Below are positions 1 to 11,739 of a stretch of 64,000 bases of DNA, one piece after another. How positions within the stretch are numbered: the stretch's first letter is position 1; the number at the start of each line of letters is the position of its first letter. Under the pieces are notes generated by a model, which did not search any database, was not told where the DNA came from, and worked only from the letters and a program-made list of their open reading frames with translations. This DNA is from Hofstenia miamia (lineage: Eukaryota > Xenacoelomorpha > Acoela), in contig SCFE01000061.1 of NCBI GenBank assembly GCA_004352715.1, positions 143,688 to 207,687 on the forward strand, read 5' to 3'. The position numbers and the translations under genes are program-made.

Positions 1-1210
1 CCTGACATAGAATACAATTTTTCAAATCACTATCATGCATCTCCTGAATTCAGTTATGGTACTTAAATCTAATAAATCCAGTAGTCCTTCGAATATTCCC
101 CCATGGTCACTTAAAGCTACAGCTAATCAAATTGCCAAACCATTAAATTTTAGTTTTAATGAATTCATAAAGTATATACTTCCTGATTGTCTCAAACATG
201 CATATATAACCCAAGTTTTCAAAAAGAATGATCCACACTGTGCTACGAACGATATGATTATATCATTAACATCGCCAATAAGCAAAATCTTTGAACGACT
301 TTTGTATAATCAAATAACTGACCATTTATCTAAACACAAACTAATTTCCCAAACACAATTTGCATTTCGTCAAAACTTCTCAACGACTAATGCGCTGTTA
401 CAGGTAACTACTCCGATAACTATGTAGCATTTGCTTTCTTAGATCTATGTAAAGCTTTCGACTCCATTAATCACATTTTACTAAAAAAACTAATGCCTCT
501 TGCATTTTCTTATAACAGCAAAACATTATTAACTAGCTATCTAAACAATAGACGTCAGTGCGTTAAAATTAATAACGTTTTTTTCAAATTGGCTACGAAT
601 TAAACATGAGTTTCCCCAAGTAACGATCGTAGGACCACCGCTGTTTAGTTTATACATGTGTAAAGCTACAAACTGCAACTTGATTTGATATGCTAATGAT
701 GCTATTTCCAGTAGCCATAAATCGATTGATACAGTTGTAAAAATTATTAAATTCCCTTGTATTAAGTTGTATAGGTATTTTAGTATGCATAAATTAACGT
801 AAAGAAAATCGAATTTTGAATAATGCAACCTAGTAAAGCTCTAAACACAATAAATTACACTCTTAAATTTAATAATGATATGCGTTAAGGCTGTTGACAT
901 CTTTAGATATTTAGGAGTTACTTTTGATTCAACGCGCAAATAAATGTCATACTGAAAAGGTTGGCTGTAGGCATCAAAAGCATTTCTTGCATTGCAGACC
1001 AATTTTATTCCATTGCAGTAACCAAAATGTTTCATGCATATTTCTTAGTCATCTCAGCTATGCTAATGAGCTTTTCAAAAATAGAAATGTTTCCTTTTAA
1101 AAAGCTTGAAACCCAGTTTAAATGGGCTCTGAAAGCGTGTCAAATATCTAGCAAAACGAAAGATTACATTACTGCAACTACCCTTCGGCCAAGGCAGCTA
1201 TAATCATTTT
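1..1210 (+). pseudogene. Decayed L2/CR1-like LINE reverse transcriptase
   Basis: Broken reading frames encode successive parts of a non-LTR reverse transcriptase. Bases 35-427 hold the finger region (NKSSSPSNIPPW, then SPISKIFERLLYNQ and TQFAFRQNFSTTNALL). After a stop at 425-427 the palm motif A follows (FLDLCKAFDSINH, about 430-478), then a thumb/C-terminal part up to about 1203 (FKWALKACQISSKTKDYI). The order and wording match the much better preserved LINE at 47.1-49.1 kb, so this is the same family. Frames are interrupted by stops and shifts, and the YADD region is eroded. The 5' part (endonuclease, ORF1) lies left of the window or is lost. It is dead and not a host gene. Confidence 0.88.
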
Positions 1211-1509
1211 TAATAACGCAGTAAACTTCTTTTAGATAATGAATTTTAACAAAAAATTCAAATATATTTCGACTACAAAATCATCGTCAGTTTTACAAAT
1301 AATTCCCTCGAATTTTTACTTGATTTTATAATCATATATTCGCTAAATCTTAATTATTGGTATCAATAGTTTATGTTTGTAATCATCTTTTGTATTTAAA
1401 TTTGGTTGAAATGATCTAATGAGAATGCTTTCAGTGATTTTGCATCAGTATTCTTTAAAAATTTTAAATAATAACTCAGTCCACAATTTTTAGGTGTTGA
1501 AATGGTTGA
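1211..1509. other. AT-rich spacer, no gene seen
   Basis: Low-complexity AT-rich sequence between two retroelement relics. No coding frame or RNA gene is recognisable. Confidence 0.5.
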
Positions 1510-2010
1510 ATTAGTTTTATGTTCTTTTGCTTAGTTGCCGCCCGCAATATCTGATATAATCTTCACCACAAGTGCATTGAATCTTATAAATTTCATTAGA
1601 TTTATCGGACATGCTAGTTGTTGATTTAATGCCAAGCTTTGCATTAAGTTTGTCGATCTTGTAAAAAATCTTACTTTTTCTGTAATGAATTCTCTCTCAT
1701 GTGATGTATTACATTTGTTGTATGCATTCCTCAATAGTGGATTTTAAATAGGCCGGTATCTGATGATTTCTTAATATTCCAGTTATAAATGATGTTGAAT
1801 CCTTCATAATTTTAAAATTTAAGAAATTAAAATTGCATTTTTCCATTGTGAATTTGATGTTTTTATCGATTGAATTGAGCTTAGTTAACATTTCATCTGC
1901 GGTTTCTTCATTGTCAACAAAAACAAATATGTCATCCATATATCATTTTGTATTTTTTATGAGGCTATTTAATAAGTAATCAGTTCTGCAAATGTCAAAC
2001 ACTTTCTTCT
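1510..2010 (-). pseudogene. Penelope-like element relic: RT palm and GIY-YIG endonuclease
   Basis: Reading right to left, the frame starts with a YMDDIFVFV catalytic motif (complement of about 1916-1942). It continues through a typical Penelope-type RT stretch (LNSIDKNIKFTMEKCNFNFLNFKI). After frame changes there is a GIY-YIG-like segment at about 1535-1605 whose readable core is EIYKIQCTCGEDYI followed by RYCGRQ. RT followed by a C-terminal GIY-YIG nuclease is the diagnostic order of Penelope-like elements. The Cys pair (CTC) before the YI motif also fits. The frame shifts between the two domains and most of the RT is missing, so the copy is inactive. A telomerase or host GIY-YIG gene is unlikely given the decay. 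Confidence 0.75.
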
Positions 2011-2358
2011 TTGGGATGTAGCTGCATTTATGCTTTGACCCCAATTAGAGTCAGCAATTATGCTCCCTTTAAGGCTGCAGAAGATGCTGAGGGAACAAAG
2101 ATAAATAAATACCGACAACTAATTGATGCTGGCTACGACTTTCAACCTATAGCCTTTGAAGTTCAAGGCAATTGTGGGTCTGAATCTTTTGAATTGCTCA
2201 AAACATTTGTAGCTCGTATCTGTGCGTGTACCAAGCAGGCTTATTCTTAGGAATTCCTTATGCAAAGAATCAGTATTGCAATTCCAATGGTAAATAGTGG
2301 CTGTGTCGTTGGCACAGTTCGTTCAACAAAACAGTTGGACGAAGTTTTCTGCTTGTAG
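2011..2358 (+). pseudogene. C-terminal tail of a non-LTR retroelement protein, one in-frame stop
   Basis: One continuous frame, broken only by TAG at 2248-2250, runs to TAG at 2356-2358. It reads AEDAEGTKINKYRQLIDAGY, then FQPIAFEVQGNCGSE, and after the stop QRISIAIPMVNSGCVVGTV. From memory of the family this resembles the C-terminal end of RT-bearing retroelements common in marine invertebrates. There a KY..L...Y.F.P.A.E..G block precedes a QRIS.AIQ.GN...V.GT block. No RT is left upstream. The sequence after the stop (to about 2690) is AT-rich and resembles 53500-53640, so it may be the element's 3' UTR. Function is inferred only from family resemblance. Confidence 0.5.
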
Positions 2359-2692
2359 GCGCATCTCCTCTACTCTCTTCATAGCTTCTTCTACGGGACG
2401 TTCAATAAACCTGTCGTTTTTTTATGCTGAAGATCTGTACTTTAGGAAGTTTACTTCAATATTTCGCAAATTTACATTGGAATAAAGTATGCTGAAAATT
2501 ATATTAAATTAATAGTATAATGTTGTAGATAATTTTTCTTAATCATTGTAATATTGATTAGGTTGATTACCCTAATCTTAAACAAATTGTAATGTGGATT
2601 TTGTAAATTTTTAATTAATTGAATTTTGTAAAATAAAAAGATCTAGTTATAAAGTACATTTGCAACTTATTAAATAAAGACTTTCTTATTCT

Positions 2693-2722
<30 letters not shown>
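2693..2722. repeat. (TA)n microsatellite
   Basis: Run of TA dinucleotides directly after the AT-rich tail of the preceding retroelement relic. A second short TA run lies at about 2888-2904. Confidence 0.85.
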
Positions 2723-2725
<3 letters not shown>

Positions 2726-2729
2726 TAGA

Positions 2730-4640
2730 AATTAGAATTAAAAATTATCTTTATTTCAGAATGAAACATATCAAACTGACTAAATTTACAAACTATCATA
2801 AAATTCACTTCACTTGAAGAGTTATTTGCGGACTTTCACGGATGTGATAGCTCTGGTGTGGTCTTCCTTTCGTGTCGGTGTTTTTGGTATATATATATAT
2901 ATAATCTCCTGAACGCACATCGTTCAAATTGATACAGCTTGCATCATTTTGACGGAATTCAAAAGTTCTCGTCTGAACACACATTATTCATTTGAACGAT
3001 AAGTAATTAGCGGCTTTGTTTTGCTGACAGATTGTTAGGCTTGTCCATTGGACACATTTGTCTGTCTAATCCAATCTAACACAAAAATTTTAGAATTGTC
3101 CAATTGGAATCCAATCTAAGTTTGAATTTGGTAGTCCAAATTTGCTTTGCAACATACACTAGATATTTTTGATTTCACATATGTATTTAAGATTTTTTTA
3201 TGCGTTTTTAATGTTTGGGTTTCGCCTGTAAAACCAGAGAAATACATAATGTCTAAGAAAACACAGATAAATCAGAATTATAATTGCAGGCTAAATGCAT
3301 TGATTTTATTTGTAGAAGTTTTGGCTAAAATACAAGATCCTATAGTCTATTAACACCACGCTCAATATCGGAAACCTATCTGTTAATCTTATTTGTTTGT
3401 TTCTAATTCAAGTTTCAGTTCAAGAGTATGCTCACTTTTTACAACTTTGCGGAAGCACTACCGTGTGTTCAGGAGGAATTTTTTAACTGGGAGTGTGGCA
3501 GGTTTTATGAAATCCTGTGAACAAAAACTTGAATTTTCATACAATACTTTTTTCTTAAGTTTAACAAATATAGAAACTCATTAAAGTGCATAAAGGCATT
3601 TCTTAGAACTGGAACATATTAGAGGGTACCTCATGACGAGACTTTCAACTCACGCAGCACACCGAGGAAGAATCCAAGGGTTCGTAGCTTTTTATCGCAA
3701 TCAAAATTTGAAAGATGCACCGGGATGAAGACTTTGATCTCCTATAGTATTGGAAGAATTCCTCTTAGAAAATTTTAGATGAGTAGCAAAATCTTATCTA
3801 ACCACACAAGCTTTAGAAACAGCTCCTGAACTAGTGCTTAGTTCAGCTGGATTTATGATTCCTGCTTGACCCGTACAGCGGCACTTTGCTCATCTGAACG
3901 AATTCGTAGTTATTAAAAAATATTTTATGCAATTCAGTATGGGTAAAAATACAGTAATTCATGTTATATATTCATGGGTGTACTATTTGTAGTTTTTTAA
4001 GATTCGGTGCTATGTTAGTAGGAGACCGGGGGGAGTAGGATCATTTCACTTTTACTGCCACAAAACTGTTCCTTCCTTTATACTAGTAAAAAGAAATCCT
4101 TCAACAAATATTGTAAGATTCTAACTCAAAGACACATAAGCATGACAGAGGTTTTACCTAAGAATCTATTTGTGATTGTGTTCAATAAACATTTGTATCT
4201 GAATTCCCATTCCTCTGAGTAAATCACCGTCTTTTTAGCAGGAAAAATAAAATTCTTCTAGAAAGGAAAAGCTTAACATAGTTTATTAAGTTTTTGCATA
4301 CGGAATATCATAAAACTACTGATAATATAGTGTTATAAAATGACACCAATTATCCACAAAGCTTATCCATTTTGAAATTCTGCCTAATATGAGACAACAT
4401 AAATGTATATATAACATATCATGCCTGAATTGTTGTGCAGACTCAATAAAGGGACATAAATAGCAATTCAACCAATGAATTTAAGAATTTATTTATCATA
4501 TACTGTCTGATTGGAATACAAAAGCACAATAACACTGGTCCAGTCATTGTATTCTAATCAAATAAAATTTTACAAAACGTACTTATTTTGTGCTCACGTA
4601 ATTAAGAGACAATATTGCAATTAATTACTATGATATGGCG
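2730..4640. other. Gene-free AT-rich region
   Basis: No frame here resembles a known protein. Scattered GC-richer patches (2930-3010 and 3620-3900) look like eroded transposon DNA, but no terminal repeats could be paired. The small open frames at 3147-3353 and 3393-3584 have no recognisable motif. Confidence 0.45.
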
Positions 4641-4649
4641 TATTGAATT

Positions 4650-5359
4650 TAGAGGATTACCTATGGCTCCGCGAGTACTCAAAATTTCGAATCGGGTACT
4701 TGACTCGTCTTGAAAATTAAACATTAACAGATTTTGAGTTGGACTGAATCAACTCGAGTTTTATTGATTGAAAATCAATAGTGCAGTGTGTTTGCTTATT
4801 GGAAACAATATTATTTTCTAATTAAAAAAACTTTAAAAATTTCATTGCGGTTGAGCAATATTTTATATTGAATGATCATTGCTAATATGAAGATTTTAGA
4901 ATTGATTGATATTTTGATGGTCGCCTCTAATGCTGAAGGATTGCTTTGAATTTTTTAACTTAAAAATGTTCATTTCTAGTTTTTCGCAAAAGTTAGATTA
5001 ACATTTCATTAGTAAAGGTCTCGATTTCAATTTGGTAAACAAACTTCACACTTTATTCAAGTGATATTGGATAGGTTTTCATTCTTTAATTTAATAACAT
5101 CAACATTGATTGGCAATGCCGTCTATATACAATACAATAATGATCAATTACACGTTTTTAGCCAATTACAAATGTAACTGCTAGAATATATATATTTGGA
5201 AAACAGTTTATTATTGGTGACTACAATTATGATATAAATAGGCCTATTTGCGTAGACTCGACATTTAAAATCGACTCGACTCGAATTTTAAGAGACTGAC
5301 CCGACTCAATCTGAAGCAATAATATCACGACTCGCAGAACCCAAGTATTGTCAGACCTA
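4650..5359. mobile_element. hAT-like non-autonomous element (MITE), diverged
   Basis: The ends are imperfect inverted repeats. The left end contains GGCTCCGCGAGTAC (about 4664-4677). The complement of the right end contains GGGTTCTGCGAGTC. Both ends begin TAG, and both are rich in the CTCG tetramer against an AT-rich background. The flanks (tattgaat on the left, tattcaaa on the right) could be an eroded 8-bp target-site duplication. The interior of about 0.7 kb has no coding frame. Assignment to hAT rests on the TAG start and the possible 8-bp duplication and is tentative. Confidence 0.45.
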
Positions 5360-6480
5360 TATTCAAATCAATTATTTTAATAATGTGATGAGTTATTAAG
5401 ATAACTGTATTATAAAAATGTTGTTTTGTAAATTTTTGTAAAATTATTCTAATGAAAATACAATTGGAATACAATAAATAGCAAATTTTGTTTGTCTAAC
5501 CATGGATAAGCCTGCAGATTGTTTCAAGTTGTTGTGAGTCTTAAAATGCGGAGGATTTTGAAGTTCAACTATTTTAGCTTCAAAATTAACCCTACGATAA
5601 TGAATTCTAAATTTTCCAATTTTTTAACAAAAAGCAGTTATTCCTTTCAATAAAGCAATATTGGTTTTTCTCAAATTATGCTACTGAATTGTCAATATAT
5701 TTTACATTCGTGTGTAACTAATTGAAATCAATTATAAACCAGAATTACTGTATGTATTGAATTTTATTTATATTGTTCAATTGTATAATTACAAGGAAAC
5801 TCTAAGCAAGTAATATAGTTTTTTTAAACAATCAGCAATTAACTACATGGTCTTGGCAATATTATAAAACAATAACTATAGAATCAAACATCCAATCAAA
5901 TTCGTTTTTGATTTTAATGTTTTGAATCAGTAATTGAGATGTTGATTGTATAATCTTCCAGTGATAGAAAAACACAATTTCTATTAAACTTTATTGATGA
6001 ATAAACAAGTGCTCGTGCATCGAAAGATTCAATATATTATCAAAGATTAACAAACTGTTATTTAAACAAAATAAAACATAAAAATCAAGTAAAGAACACA
6101 TAAATACGAGTGAGTTTTAAAAAAATGTGCATGTTAGAACCAACACTAAAAGAGACATTGTTTTCCACAAGATTATATGAAGAAGCAATGCTAACATCAC
6201 GAGAATCTTGCGGTTAAGTTAAAATCACAGTAACTTCAGAACTAGAAACGAATGTGATTGCCAATCATTTAGTTCAATAACGACCGGCACGTGCAACACT
6301 TTGTATATAAGAGTTTGTATCTTTTGGTACATCTTAATTAAATATAATGATTAATAATTCAAAAATCCATTCCACTGCCTAGAAAATTTGTTACAACAAA
6401 AATTCTCTTTTGGAAATCCAATATAAGACGACAATTATTCTTTTCGTTTCATTCCCTGGTAAGTACTAGCAAGGAAATTC
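5360..6480. other. Gene-free AT-rich region
   Basis: AT-rich intergenic sequence without recognisable coding frames, RNA genes or clear repeats. Confidence 0.5.
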
Positions 6481-6494
6481 TGATTGAATATATA

Positions 6495-7345
6495 GTCGGT
6501 TGTGTTCACTTTTCCCATTTGTCCATGTTGACTTTTTCTGGGGAAAGCTCACTTTTCCTTGGGGTCGGGGTTTGAGGCCAATATTGGTCCTACAACTTTG
6601 AAATTCATACCATTTGAAAGCTCTACTCTTGATCTATTCAAATCTGCAATAAAAAAGGGGGTCACTTTTAACATTTTTGAAAACTAGCCTCCCAAAGATG
6701 GTCAAATTGGGTAAAAAAAATTTTTTGACAATTTTGTTTGTGATTTTATTGCTTTAAACAACTGGAAATTGACTAAAATCCATTTTGGTAAAATAAAAAT
6801 TTTTTTTGGATTTTATATAGTACATTTTTGAAATATTTCAGATTCCGCTGAGGGACCAATATTGGCTCTATGGACTTAAAACATATACCATTCAAAAGTT
6901 CTAGTCTTAATCTACTTGACCATGCCTTTTAAAAGGTAGGTTTTATTTTAAAAATATTTAGTACTTTTGAAATTTTTCAAAGGGCTTACCCTATGAAAAT
7001 TTTTTTTTCAAAGTTGCTTATTTTTCAATATTTTTTAATTTTTGTATGGTAAATATATGTATAATATAAGTGCAGAAACCAAAGCACCATAAGGGGGCTC
7101 ATTATTTCAGATATACCCTGATGTTGAATTTTCAGGTTGACAAAGTGAACATAGTTCAGAAAAAGTGAACACGAAATATGGATTTAGGGCAAATTATCTC
7201 AGCAACTAATGGTCTGAGGGTCACTAAACTTTGTTAGCCTATGGGAGTTACGATCCGCATCAATGTCCCGGGTCAATCAGGGTCGTACCAATTCAACTTT
7301 TTCTAAAATTTAGCGGTGTTCACTTTTTCCCAAAAAATAATATTG
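6495..7345. repeat. Unclassified repeat with a diverged internal duplication
   Basis: Two diverged copies of a segment of about 280 bp lie head to tail. The phrase beginning ACCAATATTGG at about 6580 recurs at about 6862, each followed by similar text (ATACCATT..AAAG.TCTA.TCTT.ATCTA). The phrase GTGTTCACTTTT occurs near 6506, inverted near 7165 and again direct near 7318, which may mark element ends. No protein-coding frame is present. The class is unknown; it may be untranslated sequence of the retroelement relic at 7.7-9.6 kb. Confidence 0.45.
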
Positions 7346-7689
7346 TCCCAAGATGGCTAAAATTACGCATTTTGGAACAGAATTAATATTTCAAATAAGA
7401 ACTGTCAGTGTCATTTGAGGTATTGGCTGGCCTCAGCTAAGTGGTGATGAACTTCAATCCTGGAAATTGCATTTTTTCGCATAGTTTCACTAATGCAGAG
7501 GAGAAGCTAAGTTTGCATCTTATCTAGTTGCAGGTTATGAAATAGTTGGTATGCCTTTTATCTGTGACTAAACCACAAAGTTTCTTCAGAAACTTTTCAG
7601 TAAGCGGCGATGCTCCACCAGATGCACTGAAAACCTGTGGTGTAAATGTAGCATGTTTCAATTTCTAGTACTCTCTGTTGGTACTGCCT

Positions 7690-9630
7690 AGTTTTTTCAG
7701 TTTCAGGCTATAAAAGTTTTTGCTGCAGGTCTTTGAGCATTGGTGCTGCACAAGTTGAATACTCTTACAACAAAGAATGTGTGATGGCAATAAGACCAGA
7801 ATCCAACGACAGAAATGTCTAGCCTAGCTCCATCATAAGTGTTAGAAGAGGGGAACGACTCCTTTGTTTTTCTGTGTGAGATGCACTTCTTTTCTAACAT
7901 CGATACAAAATTCAGATAGTATATCACGCAATTCATTATGACGTCTTGCAAAAAGTCACTGATGGAGTAAGAGATTGCAGTGCAGAATCAATACCATACC
8001 TCAAATGGAGGCTATCTCAAAACTCGCTTTTGTTGAAGTGAAATCCCTCTTCTTTTAATGGAAGAGCAGTAAGCCATGAAGAGCATGCTTTGCATGTTAT
8101 TGTTTGAATGGCTTTCTGTTGATCTCCATTCAGTTCCTTTAACAGCTGTTTGACATCATGTTTTTCTTTGAGATAAATCTTTACTAGGCTGTTCTGTTTG
8201 GCTGTAGTGGTCAATAATGTCTTGTCTGAATGCGACAGAATTAGGCTCTCTCAAGGGTTGCGTAACTTTGATAGAAAAATCTTAATTTTCGCAACATGTT
8301 AAAATTGGGTCTCTAATCCCAAGGCCAACAAATTTGGTCGGTAGTCGCAAAAATCGAGTTAAAGTTTAGATCTTTGCCAAAAAAATTTTGGAAGTAATTT
8401 TAGTCTAATTTTATCCTCAAGAGCTTTGAAAGTGTTGGAATGAATCTGTGTAACTCTCTTTGCATAACCATTTGAATTGGATGCTCTTTGAAAAACACGA
8501 ATATACTGCATGTGGTTGAGTCTCTGTAATTTCTGAGTCTTTAGTTGTTAAGTTTGACCATTCTTCCACTTGGAATTCAATTGTTCGGAACAATAAAGGT
8601 CAGTACCTAGGAAGCCGCCATCTGTGTTAAAAAAGTACGCCTTCTCTGCCAAAGTATTTTTTAGCCTTTTCAACGTGTTCAGGCTTAACAAAAAGAATGG
8701 TTTTTGACTGCTTGGGAAAGTAACCAAATTTCGGTCCACGTTTCTTAAGCATCTTCCACCATGATAATACATCCCTGATCTCTCCTCCACCCGCACAATC
8801 ATCTGGATAGAAAATGCGTCGTACTGATGACTTTGTGTTGTCATAAACCAGTGGCAGTGTTGCAATGCTGTACATAGNAATAATTGACATTTTTTACGGC
8901 AACCTTTCAATTTAACCTGTTAAAGGCATTGTCTGCATCCACAAGTAAAATAGCTTTACATCTATCGCTTTTGTAGATATCCTTCATTGCGTGAAGAGCT
9001 GTTTCAATACCACCTGAGTGATCTGCAGCTGTTTGTAGTGGACCACAAGGTTCTATGATGTCATACTTTAGAGTTTGAAGGACTGCATTTGTAGTTATTG
9101 GTCAAAAGATTTCACCAATACCAATAAGTCGTATTCCAGGATCCTTGTCGAGTGCAACCATGCGACTTGCAGTATAAGGAGATACGTGGATAGGTTCTAA
9201 GCATTCACCAGCAAGCCTTCTTGATAGAAGTGCACAGCATTGCGCAAATTATCAGAATTTCGGCGAAAAACATGTCAAAATTCGTTTAGTTCCAAGACTG
9301 TCTAACCCACTAGGAACTGCTCCTCCAAAGCAATGTAATGCACATCTTTTATTGCTTCTCCTGTTATCTTGAGAAAAATTGCACTAGGAAAAATTGGAAT
9401 GTCACCTTGAATAGCTTAATCATTATCCATAGGCGGGGCATTATGGTGTTTTGATTCTAGGGCCTGAACAATTTCATTAGTAACTGGTAAGGTGCGCTTC
9501 AGACAATTGTTTTCAAGGAGTGATGTTGCACAATTGAGTTTGCCCTTGGTTACTAAATGCGCAAATTTTTTGGCTGTGCAAAAGTTATTGGAAGTCGATT
9601 ACCTTAGTCTCTTTTGTATAGCTTTGGCTT
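7690..9630 (-). pseudogene. Retroelement relic with RT and restriction-like endonuclease domain
   Basis: Read on the - strand from 9630 downward, fragments of one protein appear in order. These are the RT N-terminal segment (DPGIRLIGIGEI near 9150), motif A (ILLVDADNAFNRLN near 8910-8950) and motif C (RRIFYPDDCAGG near 8790-8825). They are followed by WWKMLKKRGPKFGYFPKQSK and VKPEHVEKAKKYF, then SSWLTALPLKEEGFHFNK near 8030-8090, and finally YDGARLDISVVGFW with FFVVRVFN near 7730-7850. In the family (from memory, cnidarians and other marine animals) motif C is YADD; here it is YPDD. The last block (D..LD....FFxVRVFN) resembles the PD-(D/E)XK catalytic core of restriction-like endonuclease LINEs. 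Stops, shifts and an N at 8878 show it is dead. Confidence 0.72.
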
Positions 9631-9639
9631 CGACAATTA

Positions 9640-10030
9640 AGTCCCAAATGTTGCTTTGAACCATTGAGTCTTCTGCGAAGGTGTTCTAAATTCTCATGCG
9701 TCTTGTTTCTGTTTGATACCTTTTGTAGAACATAAGGGGGGGGGTAAGAAGAAGGCATTCAGACCTGTTGATGCACTCTCACAATCGTCTAAAAGTCGCG
9801 AGCAGAGGTCAAATTCTCTAACAAATTGTTCACTACCATTTGCAGTGGGTAATTTGAAGAGATTTGGTCAAAGTGCTGTTAATATTTTGCATGCCTCGAT
9901 TGCATCTGATCCTTTAATGCATTTACCACAGTAACTGTTGGAAGATTTGGAGATGCATTTAAGCCCAATAATGATAAAGACGCCAAAATTTCGAATCTTT
10001 TAATGTCATTTTCAAAATGATACTGGTCTG
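9640..10030. other. Probable upstream part of the decayed retroelement, no clear frame
   Basis: No open frame with recognisable motifs. The sequence directly continues the relic at 7.7-9.6 kb on its 5' side and is less AT-rich than its surroundings, so it is probably the eroded N-terminal or untranslated part of that element. A run of nine G occurs near 9735. Confidence 0.3.
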
Positions 10031-10036
10031 AATGCA

Positions 10037-10051
10037 GTGGTGGATCCAGAA
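10037..10051 (+). mobile_element. Solitary hAT-type transposon end
   Basis: The sequence CAGTGGTGGATCCAG matches the CAGTGG(C/T)GGATCCAG terminal motif seen in many hAT elements, and it is followed by a G-rich patch. No matching inverted end or 8-bp target duplication was found to the right, so the element is truncated or its other end has decayed. Confidence 0.35.
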
Positions 10052-11085
10052 ATATTTTTTTAGGGGGAGCTCAAAGCAAGATATAATGCTAATTGCAAAA
10101 TTCGGTACTACGGCAAATTAAATAGTATTGAATTTTTAATTTTTAAAATTCGAAACTATCCGTGATCTTCACCATCATTTACTGACTACAACAATGCAAA
10201 TATACAATTTGTGCAACTTCTCAATACCCAACCGATTTTTTTATGAAATTTAATTATTTCATTGGTTTTAGCCCAAAGTAGTAATATTGATAGTGGGCAA
10301 TTGTTTGAAATTGTATCAGATTTTTCAACAAAATAGGATATTTTTAGAAACAACAGTATTTTAGATAATATTTTTCAAGAACATATGAACTAAATTGAAT
10401 ACATTATGTATTTCAAATTATAGTCTTTCATTGTGCACTACAAATGAGACATTTTTAGTGCATTTTTATTAATATAGGATTCGGGAAAGTACAAAGCGTT
10501 CATATAAAATTATGAATGTGTGCCTATTCGTCAAATTTTGTTAAATATTTCGATAAAATTCAAGAAAATCAAACACCCGAAAATGTAAAATCTTGCTAAA
10601 ATCAATAAAACTTTTAAATTAAGGAAAATTGTCCTGGGTTTTGAGTAGTCACAGAAGTGTTTCTTGTGATTTTGGAGAAAGGTGCATGTTGGTGAACTCC
10701 GCCCATATTATTCAATTTGAAATCAAAAATTTAATGCACCCTATTAGGTACAAAAGAATTTGGTTTTCAATTTTTTGCAATATCTGTATCTGCTCCTGTG
10801 TGAACGCACTTTCATCAAAAGATGCGCGTCTGAACTCACCTTAAGGCTAGGTTAGACTATGCGATTGGTCACGCGTGACCTGTCTCATTTTGATTGAAAC
10901 TCAATCTGTCACAGTGAAGACCGGGGTTCAATTCCCCACTCTGAAGAATTTCTAAATGTCTAGGCTTAACCATTTCTCAAAATTAACATACAAGCTGCAA
11001 ATACATGTAAAAGAAATTTTAAAGTGCATGGCAATGAGTAATTAAAACAATATCACATGTAGCTGAACATTTACCCTCTGCCAAT
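10052..11085. other. Gene-free region with one tRNA T-arm-like hairpin
   Basis: Mostly AT-rich non-coding sequence. At 10923-10937 a four-pair hairpin GGGG-TTCAATT-CCCC has the loop of a tRNA T-arm and would be a polymerase III B box. No acceptor stem, D-arm or anticodon arm can be folded around it, so it is more likely a fragment of a tRNA-derived SINE than a tRNA gene. Confidence 0.4.
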
Positions 11086-11732
11086 ATGATTCAATTATTT
11101 CATGCTTTAGTCAGGAATCATCTTAATTATGCAAATACACTTTTTTCAAATATAAATGAATCATTGGTAAAAAAAACTTACAACACAATTAAAATGGGGA
11201 TTGAATGTTTGTCAGAAAAACTCCTCCAAAACATTTTGTCATCTATGCTGTTTCCAAATCAACTTTTGTGTTTAATATTTTGATGAAGTTTTTTAAAATA
11301 ACAAATCAATTACCTCTTTATAATTCAATATCATTTCCAAACTTTTGTCATAAGTGCAATATAAGAACTAATCATTATACTAACATTAAATTTCATAAAA
11401 AAATCTAGCAAAAATTGTAATTGGCAATTGGAATCGATTACCAATGAATTTTAAATCATTAAGAGTGCAATTAAGTTTAAAAGAAAATTGAAAGCATTTA
11501 TGTTGAAAGAAAAATTCATTTTGGGTAAATCAGGGCTAGGATTCAATTTTTTACAATAAAGATTATACAACAATGCGCAACTAATTTCAATAGCCTGAAG
11601 ACAACAGATTTTGTAGTCTTGTTATTTTTTTGTAAATATTATAGTTATTTGTTATCATTCTTGATGCTATTTAGATAATAACCAGTCTTGTAATTGAAAA
11701 TATTCTATGAAAAAGAATATCTTATCTTATGA
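11086..11732 (+). pseudogene. 5'-truncated LINE 3' end with terminal stem-loop and TCTTA tail
   Basis: Shifted frames encode the RT thumb/C-terminus (IQLFHALVRNHLNYANTLFS, then PKSTFVFNILMKFFKITNQLPLYNS) and the family's closing residues near 11530-11560. This matches the C-terminus of the LINE at 47-49 kb. About 150 nt of 3' UTR follow. The copy ends with a seven-pair hairpin (ATATTCT at 11700-11706, AGAATAT at 11714-11720) directly followed by TCTTA-type pentamers. A conserved 3' hairpin plus short tandem repeat is typical of L2/CR1-type LINEs. The element is dead on arrival through 5' truncation. Confidence 0.82.
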
Positions 11733-11739
11733 AACCACC

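Noticed and set aside
10923-10937. Possible tRNA gene (T-arm-like hairpin)
   Set aside because: No acceptor stem, D-arm or anticodon arm could be built around it; kept only as a SINE-like remnant.
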